57,916 nucleotides of DNA from a virus: positions 1-57,916 of IMG/VR virus record IMGVR_UViG_3300009285_002661; one strand, 5' to 3'. This document shows positions 8,798 to 16,675 of this stretch, one piece after another. Under the pieces are notes generated by a model. The model worked only from the letters and a program-made list of their open reading frames with translations. It had not been told where the DNA came from and made no database searches. Made by a program: the position numbers and the translations under genes. Each line of letters starts with the position of its first letter. The stretch's first letter is position 1.

Positions 8798-9235
8798 ATG
8801 ACCGCCAAAAGTGAAATGATGCAAGCGCACGAAGCCATTGCCGCCGCGCTTGATGCCAAGATTGGGAATATGCCGGAATGGCGGGCTTTCCGTGCTGTTG
8901 ACCGGGCCTTGTTGGCACTGGAAGCGGAGACGCCGCCAGCGACCGCGACCACCCCACAAGCCGCGCGAAAGACGCGAATCAACGGTGCCCCGCCTTCCTA
9001 TATGAGTTTAGCCGATCAGGCTCTTGCCGAGACCGGGAAACCAATCACGACTGCTAAGCTCATGGAATTTATCGGCAAGCGGCGCACGTTCTCGGGCAAC
9101 CCCGCCAAGGCGAAGATCGTCGTTCAATCCTCTCTGAGTAAGGATCAGCGGTTCAAGAGCGTGCCTTGGGAGGGCGCTCGGGCGTGGTGGTACGCCGACA
9201 AGCCGGTCCCCAAAAAGGAAACGGCAGAACTGTAA
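8798..9235 (+). CDS. HARE-HTH-like protein (element cargo)
   Basis: 145 residues. The C-terminal half (about 65-135) reads as a winged-helix of the HARE-HTH type: LADQALAETGKPITTAKLME, then VVQSSLSKDQRFKSV and a final WWYADKPVP. Such domains are often coupled to DNA-modification or restriction enzymes, which fits the methyltransferase cargo of the same element. The role is inferred. Confidence 0.55.
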   Translation: MTAKSEMMQAHEAIAAALDAKIGNMPEWRAFRAVDRALLALEAETPPATATTPQAARKTRINGAPPSYMSLADQALAETGKPITTAKLMEFIGKRRTFSGNPAKAKIVVQSSLSKDQRFKSVPWEGARAWWYADKPVPKKETAEL

Positions 9236-9260
9236 TCCTGCCGTTGCCGAACCTGTATTT

Positions 9261-9391
9261 GTGGTTGGTGACCACTAACCGAGCCCTGCTGACACAGGGC
9301 GCAAACTTGGAAGGTGTGCTATGCGGTTTTTCGACCGCATGACATGTAGATAGGCAGTAGGTCGCGTCCTTGGAGTAACCGCCCTTGGGCG
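9261..9391 (+). other. Cluster of hairpins inside the IS1-like element
   Basis: In the 265-bp gap before the transposase there are four consecutive hairpins: GTGGT/ACCAC (9261-9275), GCCCTG/CAGGGC (9283-9300), ATGCGG/CCGCAT (9321-9340) and CGCCC/GGGCG (9380-9391). This may be a structured leader or a small RNA. No known family is recognised. Confidence 0.35.
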
Positions 9392-9500
9392 CGGCCTGCT
9401 GACCGTTTGGCTTGTAGCATCATTTCCCCATAAAGGGAATCCCCCTTAAACTGTGATATTATGCTTGACCGTTCGGGCATGATTGGCTATTATCATGCCT

Positions 9501-10352
9501 ATGAACAAACTCCCTCCCGAGAAGCGCGCCCAAGCACTGCAAATGATGGCCGAAGGCGTATCCCTGCGGGCTATCACCCGGTTGACCGGCATTAGCCGGA
9601 CCACGCTGCTCAAGCTCTTGGAAGATGCCGGGGAGGCGTTCTCAGAGTACCAAGATCGCGTGCTGGTGAACTTGCCTTGCAAGCGCGTACAGGTCGATGA
9701 GGCGTGGGCATTTTGCTACGCGAAGCAAAAGAACGTGCCGAGCGCGAAGGCTGCTCCCGAAGGTGCTGGCGATATCTGGACGTGGGTAGGGATCGATGCC
9801 GACACGAAACTTGTCGCCTCTTGGTACGTTGGCGCTCGCGACAGCGAAGCGGCCATGATGTTCATGGATGATTTAGCCCCGCGCCTTGCTTCTCGCGTCC
9901 AACTTACCAGCGACGGGCACAAGCCATATTTGGAAGCGATTGAAGGCGCGTTCGGTGGCGATATCGACTACGCGATGCTGGTGAAGGTTTACGGTGCAGC
10001 CCCGGAAGGCCAGCGCCGCTACAGCCCCGCTATCTGCACGGGAGCGCGCAAGTACCGCGTGGAAGGCAATCCCGACCCCATGCACGTCAGCACGTCCTTT
10101 GTAGAGCGCCAAAATCTGAATATCAGGATGGGCAACCGTCGCATGACGCGGCTCACGAATGCATTTTCAAAGAAAGCCGAGAACCACGCGCACATGATGG
10201 CTGTCTACTTCATGCACTACAATTTCGTGCGCATCCATCAGACGCTAAAGGTCACGCCCGCAATGGCGGCGGGGGTCATCAAAAAGCTTTGGGAAATGAG
10301 CGATATGGTGGCAGTCTTAGAAGAATGGGAATCGCGCAAGGGGCAAGCGTGA
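9501..10352 (+). CDS. IS1-like DDE transposase
   Basis: 283 residues from ATG 9501 (ATG 9495 is possible). An N-terminal HTH (VSLRAITRLTGISRTTLLKL) is followed by an RNase H-fold core. Candidate catalytic residues are D66 in VDEAW, D138 in LTSDGHKPY and E202 in SFVERQN. The C-terminal NAFSKKAENHAHMMAVYFMH and RIHQTLKVTPAMAAG are characteristic of the single-ORF IS1-type group found in many alphaproteobacteria. The frame is intact. It overlaps the methyltransferase start by 4 bases (GTGA). Confidence 0.85.
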   Translation: MNKLPPEKRAQALQMMAEGVSLRAITRLTGISRTTLLKLLEDAGEAFSEYQDRVLVNLPCKRVQVDEAWAFCYAKQKNVPSAKAAPEGAGDIWTWVGIDADTKLVASWYVGARDSEAAMMFMDDLAPRLASRVQLTSDGHKPYLEAIEGAFGGDIDYAMLVKVYGAAPEGQRRYSPAICTGARKYRVEGNPDPMHVSTSFVERQNLNIRMGNRRMTRLTNAFSKKAENHAHMMAVYFMHYNFVRIHQTLKVTPAMAAGVIKKLWEMSDMVAVLEEWESRKGQA

Positions 10353-12022
10353 ACGGGAACCTTAAAAAGATCATTTGCGGCGACAACTTAGCTGTTCTGA
10401 GGTCGGACGCAATCGACACTGCGAGCGTGGATGTCGTCTATCTTGATCCGCCGTTCAACTCCAAATCTGTTTACAATCTGCCCTTCCAGAAGCTTGGGAA
10501 GGATGCGGCAGCCGTCGAAGCATTCACTGATATTTGGCATTGGGACGACGAGACACGACATTTGGAACGCGAATTAAAAGATGGTTCGCGTTCTTTTGGT
10601 CTCTGGAACTACATACAGCATGTCAAAATCATTCGCGGGGGCGAGGACAGCCTGTCGGCCTATCTGGTCAATATGGCGATTCGCTTGAATGAATTGCCCA
10701 GGGTTATGAAGACGACCAGCGCCCTCTATCTACATTGCGATCCGACAGCGAGCCATTATCTTAAACTCTTGTTAGACGCTATTTTTGGCGCTGCGCATTT
10801 CCGCAGCGAGATCATTTGGAAGCGGACAAGTTCTCATAACAGTGCGCGCCGATGGGGGCCAATTCACGACACGATTCTGTTCGTGTCGAAATCTGATCGT
10901 TACAAGTGGAATCGCGTTCCGACTGACTATAATGAGCAGTATATAGAACGCTTCTATAAATACGTTGACGAGAGCGGGCGTCGATACAGATTGAGCGATC
11001 TTACCGGGGGCGGAATACGGCATGGCGAAAGCGGCGATCCATGGAACGGATTTAATCCTACGTCTTATAGCCGTCATTGGGCAGTGCCATCGGCCATCAA
11101 AGAAGATTTCCCGGAGCAGGCGAAAAAACTCACCCCCCATGAATGGCTCGATCTTTTCGATTCTCACGGATTGATTGAGATGACAGGAGAAGGAACAGGG
11201 TGGCCGCACGTTCGGCGCTATTTCGACCAAATGAAGGGACAGTCAATTCAGGATATCATTCTAGATATTCCGCCGCTATCAAAGCGACATGCTGAACGAT
11301 TGGGATATCCAACTCAAAAACCCATCGCACTGCTAGAGCGCATAATTTCTGCATCCTCTAATGAGGGCGATGTGATTCTTGACCCCTTCTGTGGATGCGG
11401 CACGGCACTGCACGCGGCCGAAACCTGTCGCCGTAATTGGATTGGGATAGACATAAGCAAGTTCTCGGTTGGCGTCGTTAAAAACAGGCTGGCCGAGAGT
11501 TTCGAGAAGGAAATTCTATCCCAAATCACCGTTAGTGGAATCCCCACTGACACCGATACCGCCCTGGCTCTTGCACGTGAAAATCCATGGGAATTTGAAA
11601 AGTGGGTCTGTGGACAGCTCGGCGCAAAGGGACTTTACAAACGCTTGGGGGCAAAGGGCGCGGACCAAGGGATCGACGGAGTGATAGAATTTTATGCCGA
11701 CCCGAGGCAAATATCCTATGCAATTGTTCAAGTGAAGGGCGGCCATGTCAGCGTAAATGACGTGAAGGCGCTCTATACCGATGTCGAGACAGAGCCGCTT
11801 GCTATGGCTGGTGTCTTTGTCTGCTTCGAAAGATATAAGCGAACGGCCGCTGGGGCAGCGCCCTCCAAAACATTTAAGGATAAGATCGCCGGCACTGCAT
11901 GGCCGATTATCCAGATTCTCACGGTCGAGGAAATGTTAGCAGGGGCCATGCCAAGGTTGCCGAACCAAGTCATCCAGCAAGGGTTCCGCACCCGCCGCAC
12001 CCACCAGCATCAATTGCTTTAA
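10349..12022 (+). CDS. DNA methyltransferase fused to Mrr-like nuclease domain
   Basis: 557 residues, GTG start overlapping the transposase stop. Motif IV DPPF (residues 33-36) precedes motif I DPFCGCGTAL (about 345-354), the beta-class order of N6-adenine/N4-cytosine methyltransferases. The C-terminal ~120 residues hold an Mrr-type restriction domain: GADQGIDGVIEF (catalytic Asp) and AIVQVKGG (Q-x-K). The protein could both modify and cleave DNA. It is the cargo of the IS1-like element and seems translationally coupled to the transposase. The target sequence is unknown. Confidence 0.85.
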   Translation: MNGNLKKIICGDNLAVLRSDAIDTASVDVVYLDPPFNSKSVYNLPFQKLGKDAAAVEAFTDIWHWDDETRHLERELKDGSRSFGLWNYIQHVKIIRGGEDSLSAYLVNMAIRLNELPRVMKTTSALYLHCDPTASHYLKLLLDAIFGAAHFRSEIIWKRTSSHNSARRWGPIHDTILFVSKSDRYKWNRVPTDYNEQYIERFYKYVDESGRRYRLSDLTGGGIRHGESGDPWNGFNPTSYSRHWAVPSAIKEDFPEQAKKLTPHEWLDLFDSHGLIEMTGEGTGWPHVRRYFDQMKGQSIQDIILDIPPLSKRHAERLGYPTQKPIALLERIISASSNEGDVILDPFCGCGTALHAAETCRRNWIGIDISKFSVGVVKNRLAESFEKEILSQITVSGIPTDTDTALALARENPWEFEKWVCGQLGAKGLYKRLGAKGADQGIDGVIEFYADPRQISYAIVQVKGGHVSVNDVKALYTDVETEPLAMAGVFVCFERYKRTAAGAAPSKTFKDKIAGTAWPIIQILTVEEMLAGAMPRLPNQVIQQGFRTRRTHQHQLL

Positions 12023-12024
12023 CT

Positions 12025-12043
12025 TTCAAACTGTACCACTACC
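12025..12043 (-). repeat. Right terminal inverted repeat of IS1-like element
   Basis: Exact reverse complement of 8386-8404, starting 2 bases after the methyltransferase stop codon. The adjoining 12044-12244 holds no gene that I can support. It includes GGTAAAGGTACAATTATA at 12121, which partly resembles the repeat. Confidence 0.9.
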
Positions 12044-12244
12044 GGTTTCCTCCTACCCTTTGTTACGCAACAGTGATATGGTGTGATTCGGTGCGGCGGT
12101 GTTGAAGGAAACACGTGGTTGGTAAAGGTACAATTATACTTCCCGTACCCAGGGATAGGAAATTGAGCTATGTTTGTTCATAGCCCCGTTTCCCAACTCG
12201 CGGACATGCTTAATGCCCGCGACAACCCTTGGAAGCCTCTCGCC

Positions 12245-13084
12245 ATGATCGATTGTCGCGCCTACTTCGATGACAGCGGAACACACCCAAGCTCGACCAT
12301 TACCGTCGTCGGCGGCTATGTCGCCACTAAGGACGATTGGCTGGAAGTAGAACGGCCTTGGGACGAGATAATGGCCCCGCTCAAGTCGAGGGGTATCGAT
12401 GCCTTCCATGCTACAGATTGTCTATGGCGACGGAAGAAGTACGTGAACCTAACAGAAACCGAGCGCCGCGACCTTTACGCCAAGATTTCGGACATTTTGG
12501 AGACGTCGAAGGTCCAGCCCATTTGCGCGGCGGTTAGGCCGGAAGATTGGAGAGCGGTAGTGGACGCCGCGCCCGACTTCGGAGAAGTGTATCGAACTCC
12601 GCTAGATTTCTGTGTGGATCGGATAATCCAACAAACAGTCAATTGGGCATCGAACAACGCTAGAGGAAGCAAGGTGCCAATTGTGATCGCGAGAAAAGAA
12701 TCAGATGAGGCGGACATGGACCGCACCGCCACCTCTTGGTTTAGGGTCGAACTAATCAAGGATCGCGTTGGGCCTCTATCGTTTGCATTTCCCTACGAGC
12801 TGACTCCAGTTCAATCGGCCGACATGCTCGCTCACGAGGTCTACCGACAGGAAGTCTGGCATTACAATATGGATAACGAACTGGCCGAGCCACCTGAAGC
12901 AATCTACCCGCGATGCCTCGATAAGATCATCCGTGGTCGGAGAATGGGGGGCAGCCGCTCGGTCGTTGCCGCGGCGAATCGCAGTAAAGTGGATGCGGAA
13001 GTAATTACCGGAGAAGGCGATGAGCGAGATGGTCGAGCGCGTGGCGCGGGCGATTTGTATAACGCGCGATCAAGACCCGGATGA
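12245..13084 (+). CDS. DUF3800 domain protein
   Basis: 279 residues from ATG 12245; ATG 12170 would add 25 residues. The N-terminal CRAYFDDSGTHPSS, VGGYVATKDDW, the FHATDCLW motif and the later TPVQSADMLAHEVYR match DUF3800, a family with RNase H-like acidic residues common in phages and mobile elements. The function is not established. Its 3' end overlaps the next gene by 65 bases, which suggests the end was altered. Confidence 0.7.
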   Translation: MIDCRAYFDDSGTHPSSTITVVGGYVATKDDWLEVERPWDEIMAPLKSRGIDAFHATDCLWRRKKYVNLTETERRDLYAKISDILETSKVQPICAAVRPEDWRAVVDAAPDFGEVYRTPLDFCVDRIIQQTVNWASNNARGSKVPIVIARKESDEADMDRTATSWFRVELIKDRVGPLSFAFPYELTPVQSADMLAHEVYRQEVWHYNMDNELAEPPEAIYPRCLDKIIRGRRMGGSRSVVAAANRSKVDAEVITGEGDERDGRARGAGDLYNARSRPG

Positions 13085-13412
13085 GCTTACCGGCTACACT
13101 TCGGATTCTGGCCGTGGCGCGGGCCATGATGTTAGGCGATGGGAGACATATCAGGGCGATGCTGTTGATATCATCAAGGCCATACATACCCACATTGCCG
13201 CAACGGTTCCTCGTCGAGCCATGATCCATTCCAGGAAAGCGTTTGCGCGCGACAGGGTAGCCTTCGCCAACTATAGCGACGGTCGCGCGGAATGCTATGA
13301 CGAGATCATGAAGATTCTCGCCACCGCACTTCCCCATGCTGGTATCACGATTTCCGGTGATGGTTCTGGTGAGCATGTGTTCATGGCCTATCGGTCGGGC
13401 GACAACACGTGA
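13020..13412 (+). CDS. Conserved small phage protein
   Basis: 130 residues. MSEMVERVARAIC at the start is a common opening of small phage proteins of unknown function, and AIHTHIAATVPRRAMI follows. ATG 13020 lies inside the DUF3800 gene. Confidence 0.55.
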   Translation: MSEMVERVARAICITRDQDPDELTGYTSDSGRGAGHDVRRWETYQGDAVDIIKAIHTHIAATVPRRAMIHSRKAFARDRVAFANYSDGRAECYDEIMKILATALPHAGITISGDGSGEHVFMAYRSGDNT

Positions 13413-13456
13413 ATGGAAGCGCCTGCCAAGCTTAACTTGCATGAGGATGGACATCT

Positions 13457-13801
13457 GTGACGACAGAAATAAGAGGACAAAAGGTTTGGCGCAGAACTAT
13501 TATGCTCGGGAGTCCGGGCTCATTTCAGAGGGCGGTGAACCAAAGTCGTCGGCCGGTATTCGGCCCGTCGCTCCCCATAGTTGAAGGATATGGCGGATGG
13601 CCAGTAGAAGAACCGACCCGCGAGGATTTGGCGGTTTTTCTGAAGTGTCTCTCCGAGGTGCCGTCTGAATATCTTAGCGGCTATAAAAATCCCTCTAGCC
13701 CGGATTATGGCACCCTCTATTTCTCGTGCAATATTGTCATACAATGGCTGGAGCTAATTAAAGACGCGGAATTACTTGCATCGAGTTCCGCCGAATTCTG
13801 A
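13457..13801 (+). CDS. Hypothetical protein
   Basis: 114 residues, GTG start. Contains PTREDLAVFLKCLSEVPSEY and an acidic C-terminus. No family recognised. It ends 3 bases before the next start. Confidence 0.45.
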   Translation: MTTEIRGQKVWRRTIMLGSPGSFQRAVNQSRRPVFGPSLPIVEGYGGWPVEEPTREDLAVFLKCLSEVPSEYLSGYKNPSSPDYGTLYFSCNIVIQWLELIKDAELLASSSAEF

Positions 13802-13804
13802 GCC

Positions 13805-14332
13805 GTGGAAGCGCCCCTCTGTAGACTCTGCACCCACCGCCACCACGCCTACGAACCTCATGTATGGGCGAGCAAGGACTTCAAGGTATTCGTGGATGAA
13901 GCCGCGCCCATCACCCCCGAACAGATTGAAACTCTCAAGGCTTTCAAGTCACCTCGCTCAAAGAGCACCAAATCCGGGCCTGTAGCTCAGTCGGGAGAGC
14001 GCCTGCCCTGCAAGCAGGAGGCCGCCGGTTCGATTCCGGCCGGGTCCACCATTACGCCCGTAGCTCAACGGATAGAGCACCAGCCTTCTAAGCTGGGGGT
14101 TGAAGGTTCGAATCCTTCCGGGCGTGCCACCAAAAACTCGTCGACCATGAAAAACATCGGAAATCCGCCAATTTTGGCACAAAACCCGCCAGAAACGGCC
14201 GATTCGTCGACCAGTGCCACCGCCAAATCACAGCGCGAGAAGAAATCCCGCTATCGCACCCCGGAGGCCGCCGAAGCCTACCGCGCTGCCGTGCGCAGGA
14301 GAATGGCGAAGCACCGCGCCCCGAAAGAGTAG
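13805..14332 (+). CDS. Hypothetical ORF containing two tRNA genes
   Basis: The frame (175 residues) has a plausible N-terminal domain with CRLCTHRHHAYEPHVW (Cys/His, perhaps metal-binding). It also has a basic C-terminus (REKKSRYRTPEAAEAYRAA). The middle 51 codons are the tRNA genes at 13976-14129 read as protein, which look non-natural. Either a gene was split by tRNA insertion or only the N-terminal part is real. Confidence 0.35.
   Translation: MEAPLCRLCTHRHHAYEPHVWASKDFKVFVDEAAPITPEQIETLKAFKSPRSKSTKSGPVAQSGERLPCKQEAAGSIPAGSTITPVAQRIEHQPSKLGVEGSNPSGRATKNSSTMKNIGNPPILAQNPPETADSSTSATAKSQREKKSRYRTPEAAEAYRAAVRRRMAKHRAPKE
13976..14051 (+). tRNA. tRNA-Ala (anticodon TGC)
   Basis: 76 nt with encoded CCA. 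The acceptor GGGCCTG pairs with CGGGTCC (G-T and T-G wobbles). D-arm AGCTC..GAGC, anticodon stem CCTGC/GCAGG with loop CCTGCAA, T-arm with GGTTCGATTCC. It supplies GCA codons. Confidence 0.95.
14054..14129 (+). tRNA. tRNA-Arg (anticodon TCT)
   Basis: 76 nt with encoded CCA, 2 bases after tRNA-Ala. The acceptor ACGCCCG/CGGGCGT pairs perfectly. Anticodon stem CCAGC/GCTGG, loop CTTCTAA, T-arm GGTTCGAATCC. It reads AGA, a rare codon in GC-rich hosts and so a usual phage-borne tRNA. Confidence 0.95.
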
Positions 14333-14349
14333 CGCGTTCCACAAAAATC

Positions 14350-14367
14350 CGCGTTAATATTAACGCG
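14350..14367. promoter_or_regulatory. Perfect 18-bp palindrome upstream of nusG-like gene
   Basis: CGCGTTAATATTAACGCG, 34 bases before the ATG at 14401, in an AT-richer stretch. A likely operator overlapping a promoter for the NusG-like gene. Confidence 0.5.
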
Positions 14368-14400
14368 AACTACTCAAACTCACTGTTATTATCCGTTCCC

Positions 14401-14949
14401 ATGAACGGGCGCGAGTCGTATCGTGTTAACCCCGGTGCGGATGCCGTTATGTGGTACGTGGTGATGGCGAATCCCCGTGCCGAGCGGCTGGCGGCATCGA
14501 CGATCGCCGAATTGGGCATCGAGGTTTTCCTTCCCGAGTATGTCATACGGGTCCGCCACGGCCGCAAGTCGCAGCTCGTTCATCGTCCCCTGTTCCCCGG
14601 CTACCTGTTTGCGGCCTACTCTTGGGACAATCCGAAGTGGCCCGAGATATTCTCTCGTAGGGGCGTGCGCGGGGTGCTTGTCGATTGGGCGCGGCGGCCG
14701 AAGCCCATCCCCGAAGATCAAATGGACATCGTTCGCGGCTTGGCGTCGGAATACGACGCCTTGGTGTGCGAGTCCGTTCCCCTCACCCCAGGTCAGGTCG
14801 TGAGAATCATCGACGGCGTGTTCAACGGCTTGCTGGCCAAGGTGAAGAAATCCGACGGCTCCCCCGATGTGGACGTTGAGCTGAAGATCTTCGGGCGCAC
14901 GACCAAGACGAGGGTGCCCAGAGAGTACATGGCGCCTGTGGGGGCGTGA
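14401..14949 (+). CDS. NusG/RfaH-like transcription factor
   Basis: 182 residues; ATG 14449 is an alternative start that would begin MWYVV, as in NusG. The NGN domain (WYVVMANPRAERLAA, HRPLFPGYLFAAYSW) precedes a KOW motif (LTPGQVVRIIDGVFNGLLAKV). The expected role is to bind host RNA polymerase as a processivity factor, possibly allowing read-through of the terminators in this genome. A palindromic operator precedes it. Confidence 0.85.
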   Translation: MNGRESYRVNPGADAVMWYVVMANPRAERLAASTIAELGIEVFLPEYVIRVRHGRKSQLVHRPLFPGYLFAAYSWDNPKWPEIFSRRGVRGVLVDWARRPKPIPEDQMDIVRGLASEYDALVCESVPLTPGQVVRIIDGVFNGLLAKVKKSDGSPDVDVELKIFGRTTKTRVPREYMAPVGA

Positions 14950-15167
14950 TGGCCGAGAAAATTCCTCCGAAAGATCGGGAGCGCCTTCTTTCGATGTCAC
15001 ATGGATGGCTGGCCTGCATGAAGGCGAAGGTCGCAAAAGAGTTGGAAGACGAGGCGATTGCAAGGTTGGATAAAATCACGCCGAGCGAATGGCGTGCCAT
15101 GGAAATTGTGCGAGCGGAACTGGACCGCATATGCGCCGAGCATCGGCGAGCAAGAGGACGACGATGA
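14949..15167 (+). CDS. Hypothetical protein, helical
   Basis: 72 residues. ATG 14949 overlaps the NusG-like stop; GTG 14946 is an alternative. Contains SHGWLACMKAKVAKELEDEA and a basic tail. Unknown function; it overlaps the next start. Confidence 0.5.
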   Translation: MAEKIPPKDRERLLSMSHGWLACMKAKVAKELEDEAIARLDKITPSEWRAMEIVRAELDRICAEHRRARGRR

Positions 15168-15493
15168 GAAAGCCTACAGCAAAACGAGTTATCAAGAAAG
15201 CATCGCGCGCAACGGCAGCAAAAGGGAAACCCATATCGCTGGACGAAGTTTTGCGCCGCCTAAAGAAATTGCCCCCCGAGACGATGGATGAGCTATCCGT
15301 CATCACGGCCGACATCCCGGACTACGATTTGCGCGACTACCTCAATGAAGCGCGCCGCCGTGCCATCGAGGGCGTTGAGAAGCCGCTGTTCTACCAGGGC
15401 CAAAATATTGCCACTTTGCGCGAATATTCGGATGGTCTCCTGGAATTTCTGATCAACCGCGCGGACGCCAAGATAAGAGCCAAGGAAGCGTAA
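15164..15493 (+). CDS. Small terminase C-terminal-like protein
   Basis: 109 residues, ATG 15164. The C-terminal half has GVEKPLFYQGQNIATLREYS, also found in the small terminase (16676) and in the protein at 45831. The N-terminal half is basic and differs. It may be a paralogous DNA-packaging accessory or a regulator built on the same domain. Confidence 0.5.
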   Translation: MRKPTAKRVIKKASRATAAKGKPISLDEVLRRLKKLPPETMDELSVITADIPDYDLRDYLNEARRRAIEGVEKPLFYQGQNIATLREYSDGLLEFLINRADAKIRAKEA

Positions 15494-15538
15494 CCCGTCC
15501 GCAGCCCAACAACAAACAGGGCGCGGCTTAATTCTAGC

Positions 15539-15964
15539 TTGGAGAGCGAGAAGGTGCTTCGCGAGTTATTGAGGTTTGTTGGTAACGACTGGTCGAAGGT
15601 CGTTCATACGGACGATTGCGAATATGCAGCCAAAATTCATCCCGACTATGTTGTGGCGTTCTCTGAACTTTACGATGCTGTGGGCCAGGAATTCCGGGAA
15701 TGTAACTGGTGTCTTGGGGACGGCAGAACGCGCGAGGTTGCTCGGCGAATAATAGCTACCGTGCGTTCGAATCAGCGCGGCGAGTGTCTGATTTGCGGAG
15801 AAACGCGAGGCGTCCAAGCAGCGCATATTACGCCCCGCCGCATGGGCGGCACCGCAACGATGCCGCTCTGCCCGAATCATCACTGGTTTTACGACCACGG
15901 CCTGTTGACTGCGGGTGATGTCTGTAAGGTTGAGGCGTATTTGTCTGAGAGACGCGTTGCGTGA
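15539..15964 (+). CDS. HNH nuclease-like protein
   Basis: 141 residues, TTG start. A C-terminal HNH fold: CLICGETRGVQAAHITPRR, then MPLCPNHHWFYDHGLL, with paired Cys and the H-N-H pattern. The N-terminal ~75 residues are of unknown type. Possibly another homing or defence nuclease. Confidence 0.6.
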   Translation: MESEKVLRELLRFVGNDWSKVVHTDDCEYAAKIHPDYVVAFSELYDAVGQEFRECNWCLGDGRTREVARRIIATVRSNQRGECLICGETRGVQAAHITPRRMGGTATMPLCPNHHWFYDHGLLTAGDVCKVEAYLSERRVA

Positions 15965-15969
15965 CGTGA

Positions 15970-16059
15970 ATTCACGCGGGTAGGGCCAGCGCCCCGTTCC
16001 GCTACGAGAAGGGTGATCCGTTGCACAAGCGCGGGTCGTGCAATAAGGCCAAGAGCTAA
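15970..16059 (+). pseudogene. Remnant resembling terminase-associated leader peptide
   Basis: The open stretch ends in APFRYEKGDPLHKRGSCN, similar to the FxKGxP.. segment that opens many phage packaging proteins (DUF5681-like). No ATG, GTG or TTG start gives the full stretch. Probably degraded. Confidence 0.3.
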
Positions 16060-16134
16060 GTCGCGCTTGGACGCCCACGCAAAACGACAGGCTTTGCCTT
16101 CAGCCGGTGTCGAGTCCGGCCCGCAGATACAATC

Positions 16135-16173
16135 CCCGCCGTGTGCGGGACAAGGGCCGATAAACTGTATCGG
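16135..16173 (+). other. Two adjacent hairpins
   Basis: CCCGC/GCGGG (16135-16149) and CCGATA/TATCGG (16157-16173) upstream of the Tat-signal gene. The rest of 16060-16243 shows nothing else. It may be a leader structure. Confidence 0.3.
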
Positions 16174-16243
16174 TCAGCGTGGGGCCGGGCGACTGCCATG
16201 CGCAGCCCCGGCCGCCACCGAATTGACGATGGAGTTCATCGGA

Positions 16244-16525
16244 ATGAACCTCACGCGCCGCAAATTCCTTTCCCTTGCGCCGGCCATTGCGGGGACGGCC
16301 GTTTTGGGGGTGCTGGTTGCAAAACAAACCGGCGCCCCCGTAGCAGCGCCGCCCTTGTTGGATGCCGCTACGTATGGGCGCATCAGCGAGGCCATGCTTA
16401 TTGCCGCTCAGCGCGTCGTTGATCCGCCGGTCATGCGCGAGTTCGTTTTCTCCACTGACCAAGTCTATACGGTTGAAGTTGGCGAGTGGTCAGGCGTCCT
16501 GTTTACGGATCGAACGAGGGCCTAG
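16244..16525 (+). CDS. Small protein with twin-arginine-like signal
   Basis: 93 residues from ATG 16244 (GGAG 9 bases upstream; ATG 16229 is possible). LTRRKFLSLAPAIAG plus a hydrophobic stretch is a Tat-type export signal. The exported part is short and Val-rich at its end (FVFSTDQVYTVEVGEW). Function unknown. Confidence 0.5.
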   Translation: MNLTRRKFLSLAPAIAGTAVLGVLVAKQTGAPVAAPPLLDAATYGRISEAMLIAAQRVVDPPVMREFVFSTDQVYTVEVGEWSGVLFTDRTRA

Positions 16526-16527
16526 TC

Positions 16528-16674
16528 ATGCCGCTCGCTAAAGGCAAATCCTCCGCCGTCGTGTCCAGGAACGTCAAGACACTCCTGGAGGAGGGGAAAC
16601 CGCGCGATCAAAGCATTGCCATCGCCTACTCCAAGGCGGGGATGCCGAAGAAAAAGAAGAAACCGGGGAAGTGA
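16528..16674 (+). CDS. Small basic phage protein
   Basis: 48 residues. The pattern KSSAVVSRNVKTLLEEGKP, then QSIAIAYSKAGMPKKKKK is frequent in phage genomes next to terminase genes. Function unknown. ATG 16528 follows the previous stop by 2 bases. Confidence 0.6.
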   Translation: MPLAKGKSSAVVSRNVKTLLEEGKPRDQSIAIAYSKAGMPKKKKKPGK

Positions 16675-16675
16675 C

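Larger units (their letters stand above)
8386..12043. mobile_element. IS1-like element with methyltransferase/nuclease cargo
   Basis: Bounded by perfect 19-bp terminal inverted repeats at 8386-8404 and 12025-12043 (GGTAGTGGTACAGTTTGAA). It contains two small ORFs, a structured intergenic stretch, a DDE transposase and a methyltransferase-Mrr fusion. The 3.66 kb length far exceeds a simple IS1 (about 0.8 kb), so it carries passenger genes. No target duplication is seen at the flanks, which suggests that an adjacent deletion followed insertion. Confidence 0.85.

Noticed and set aside
13976-14129. Minus-strand ORFs across the tRNA genes
   Set aside because: Both tRNAs fold perfectly on the plus strand; the minus-strand frames (13958-14182 and nearby) are typical tRNA shadow translations.
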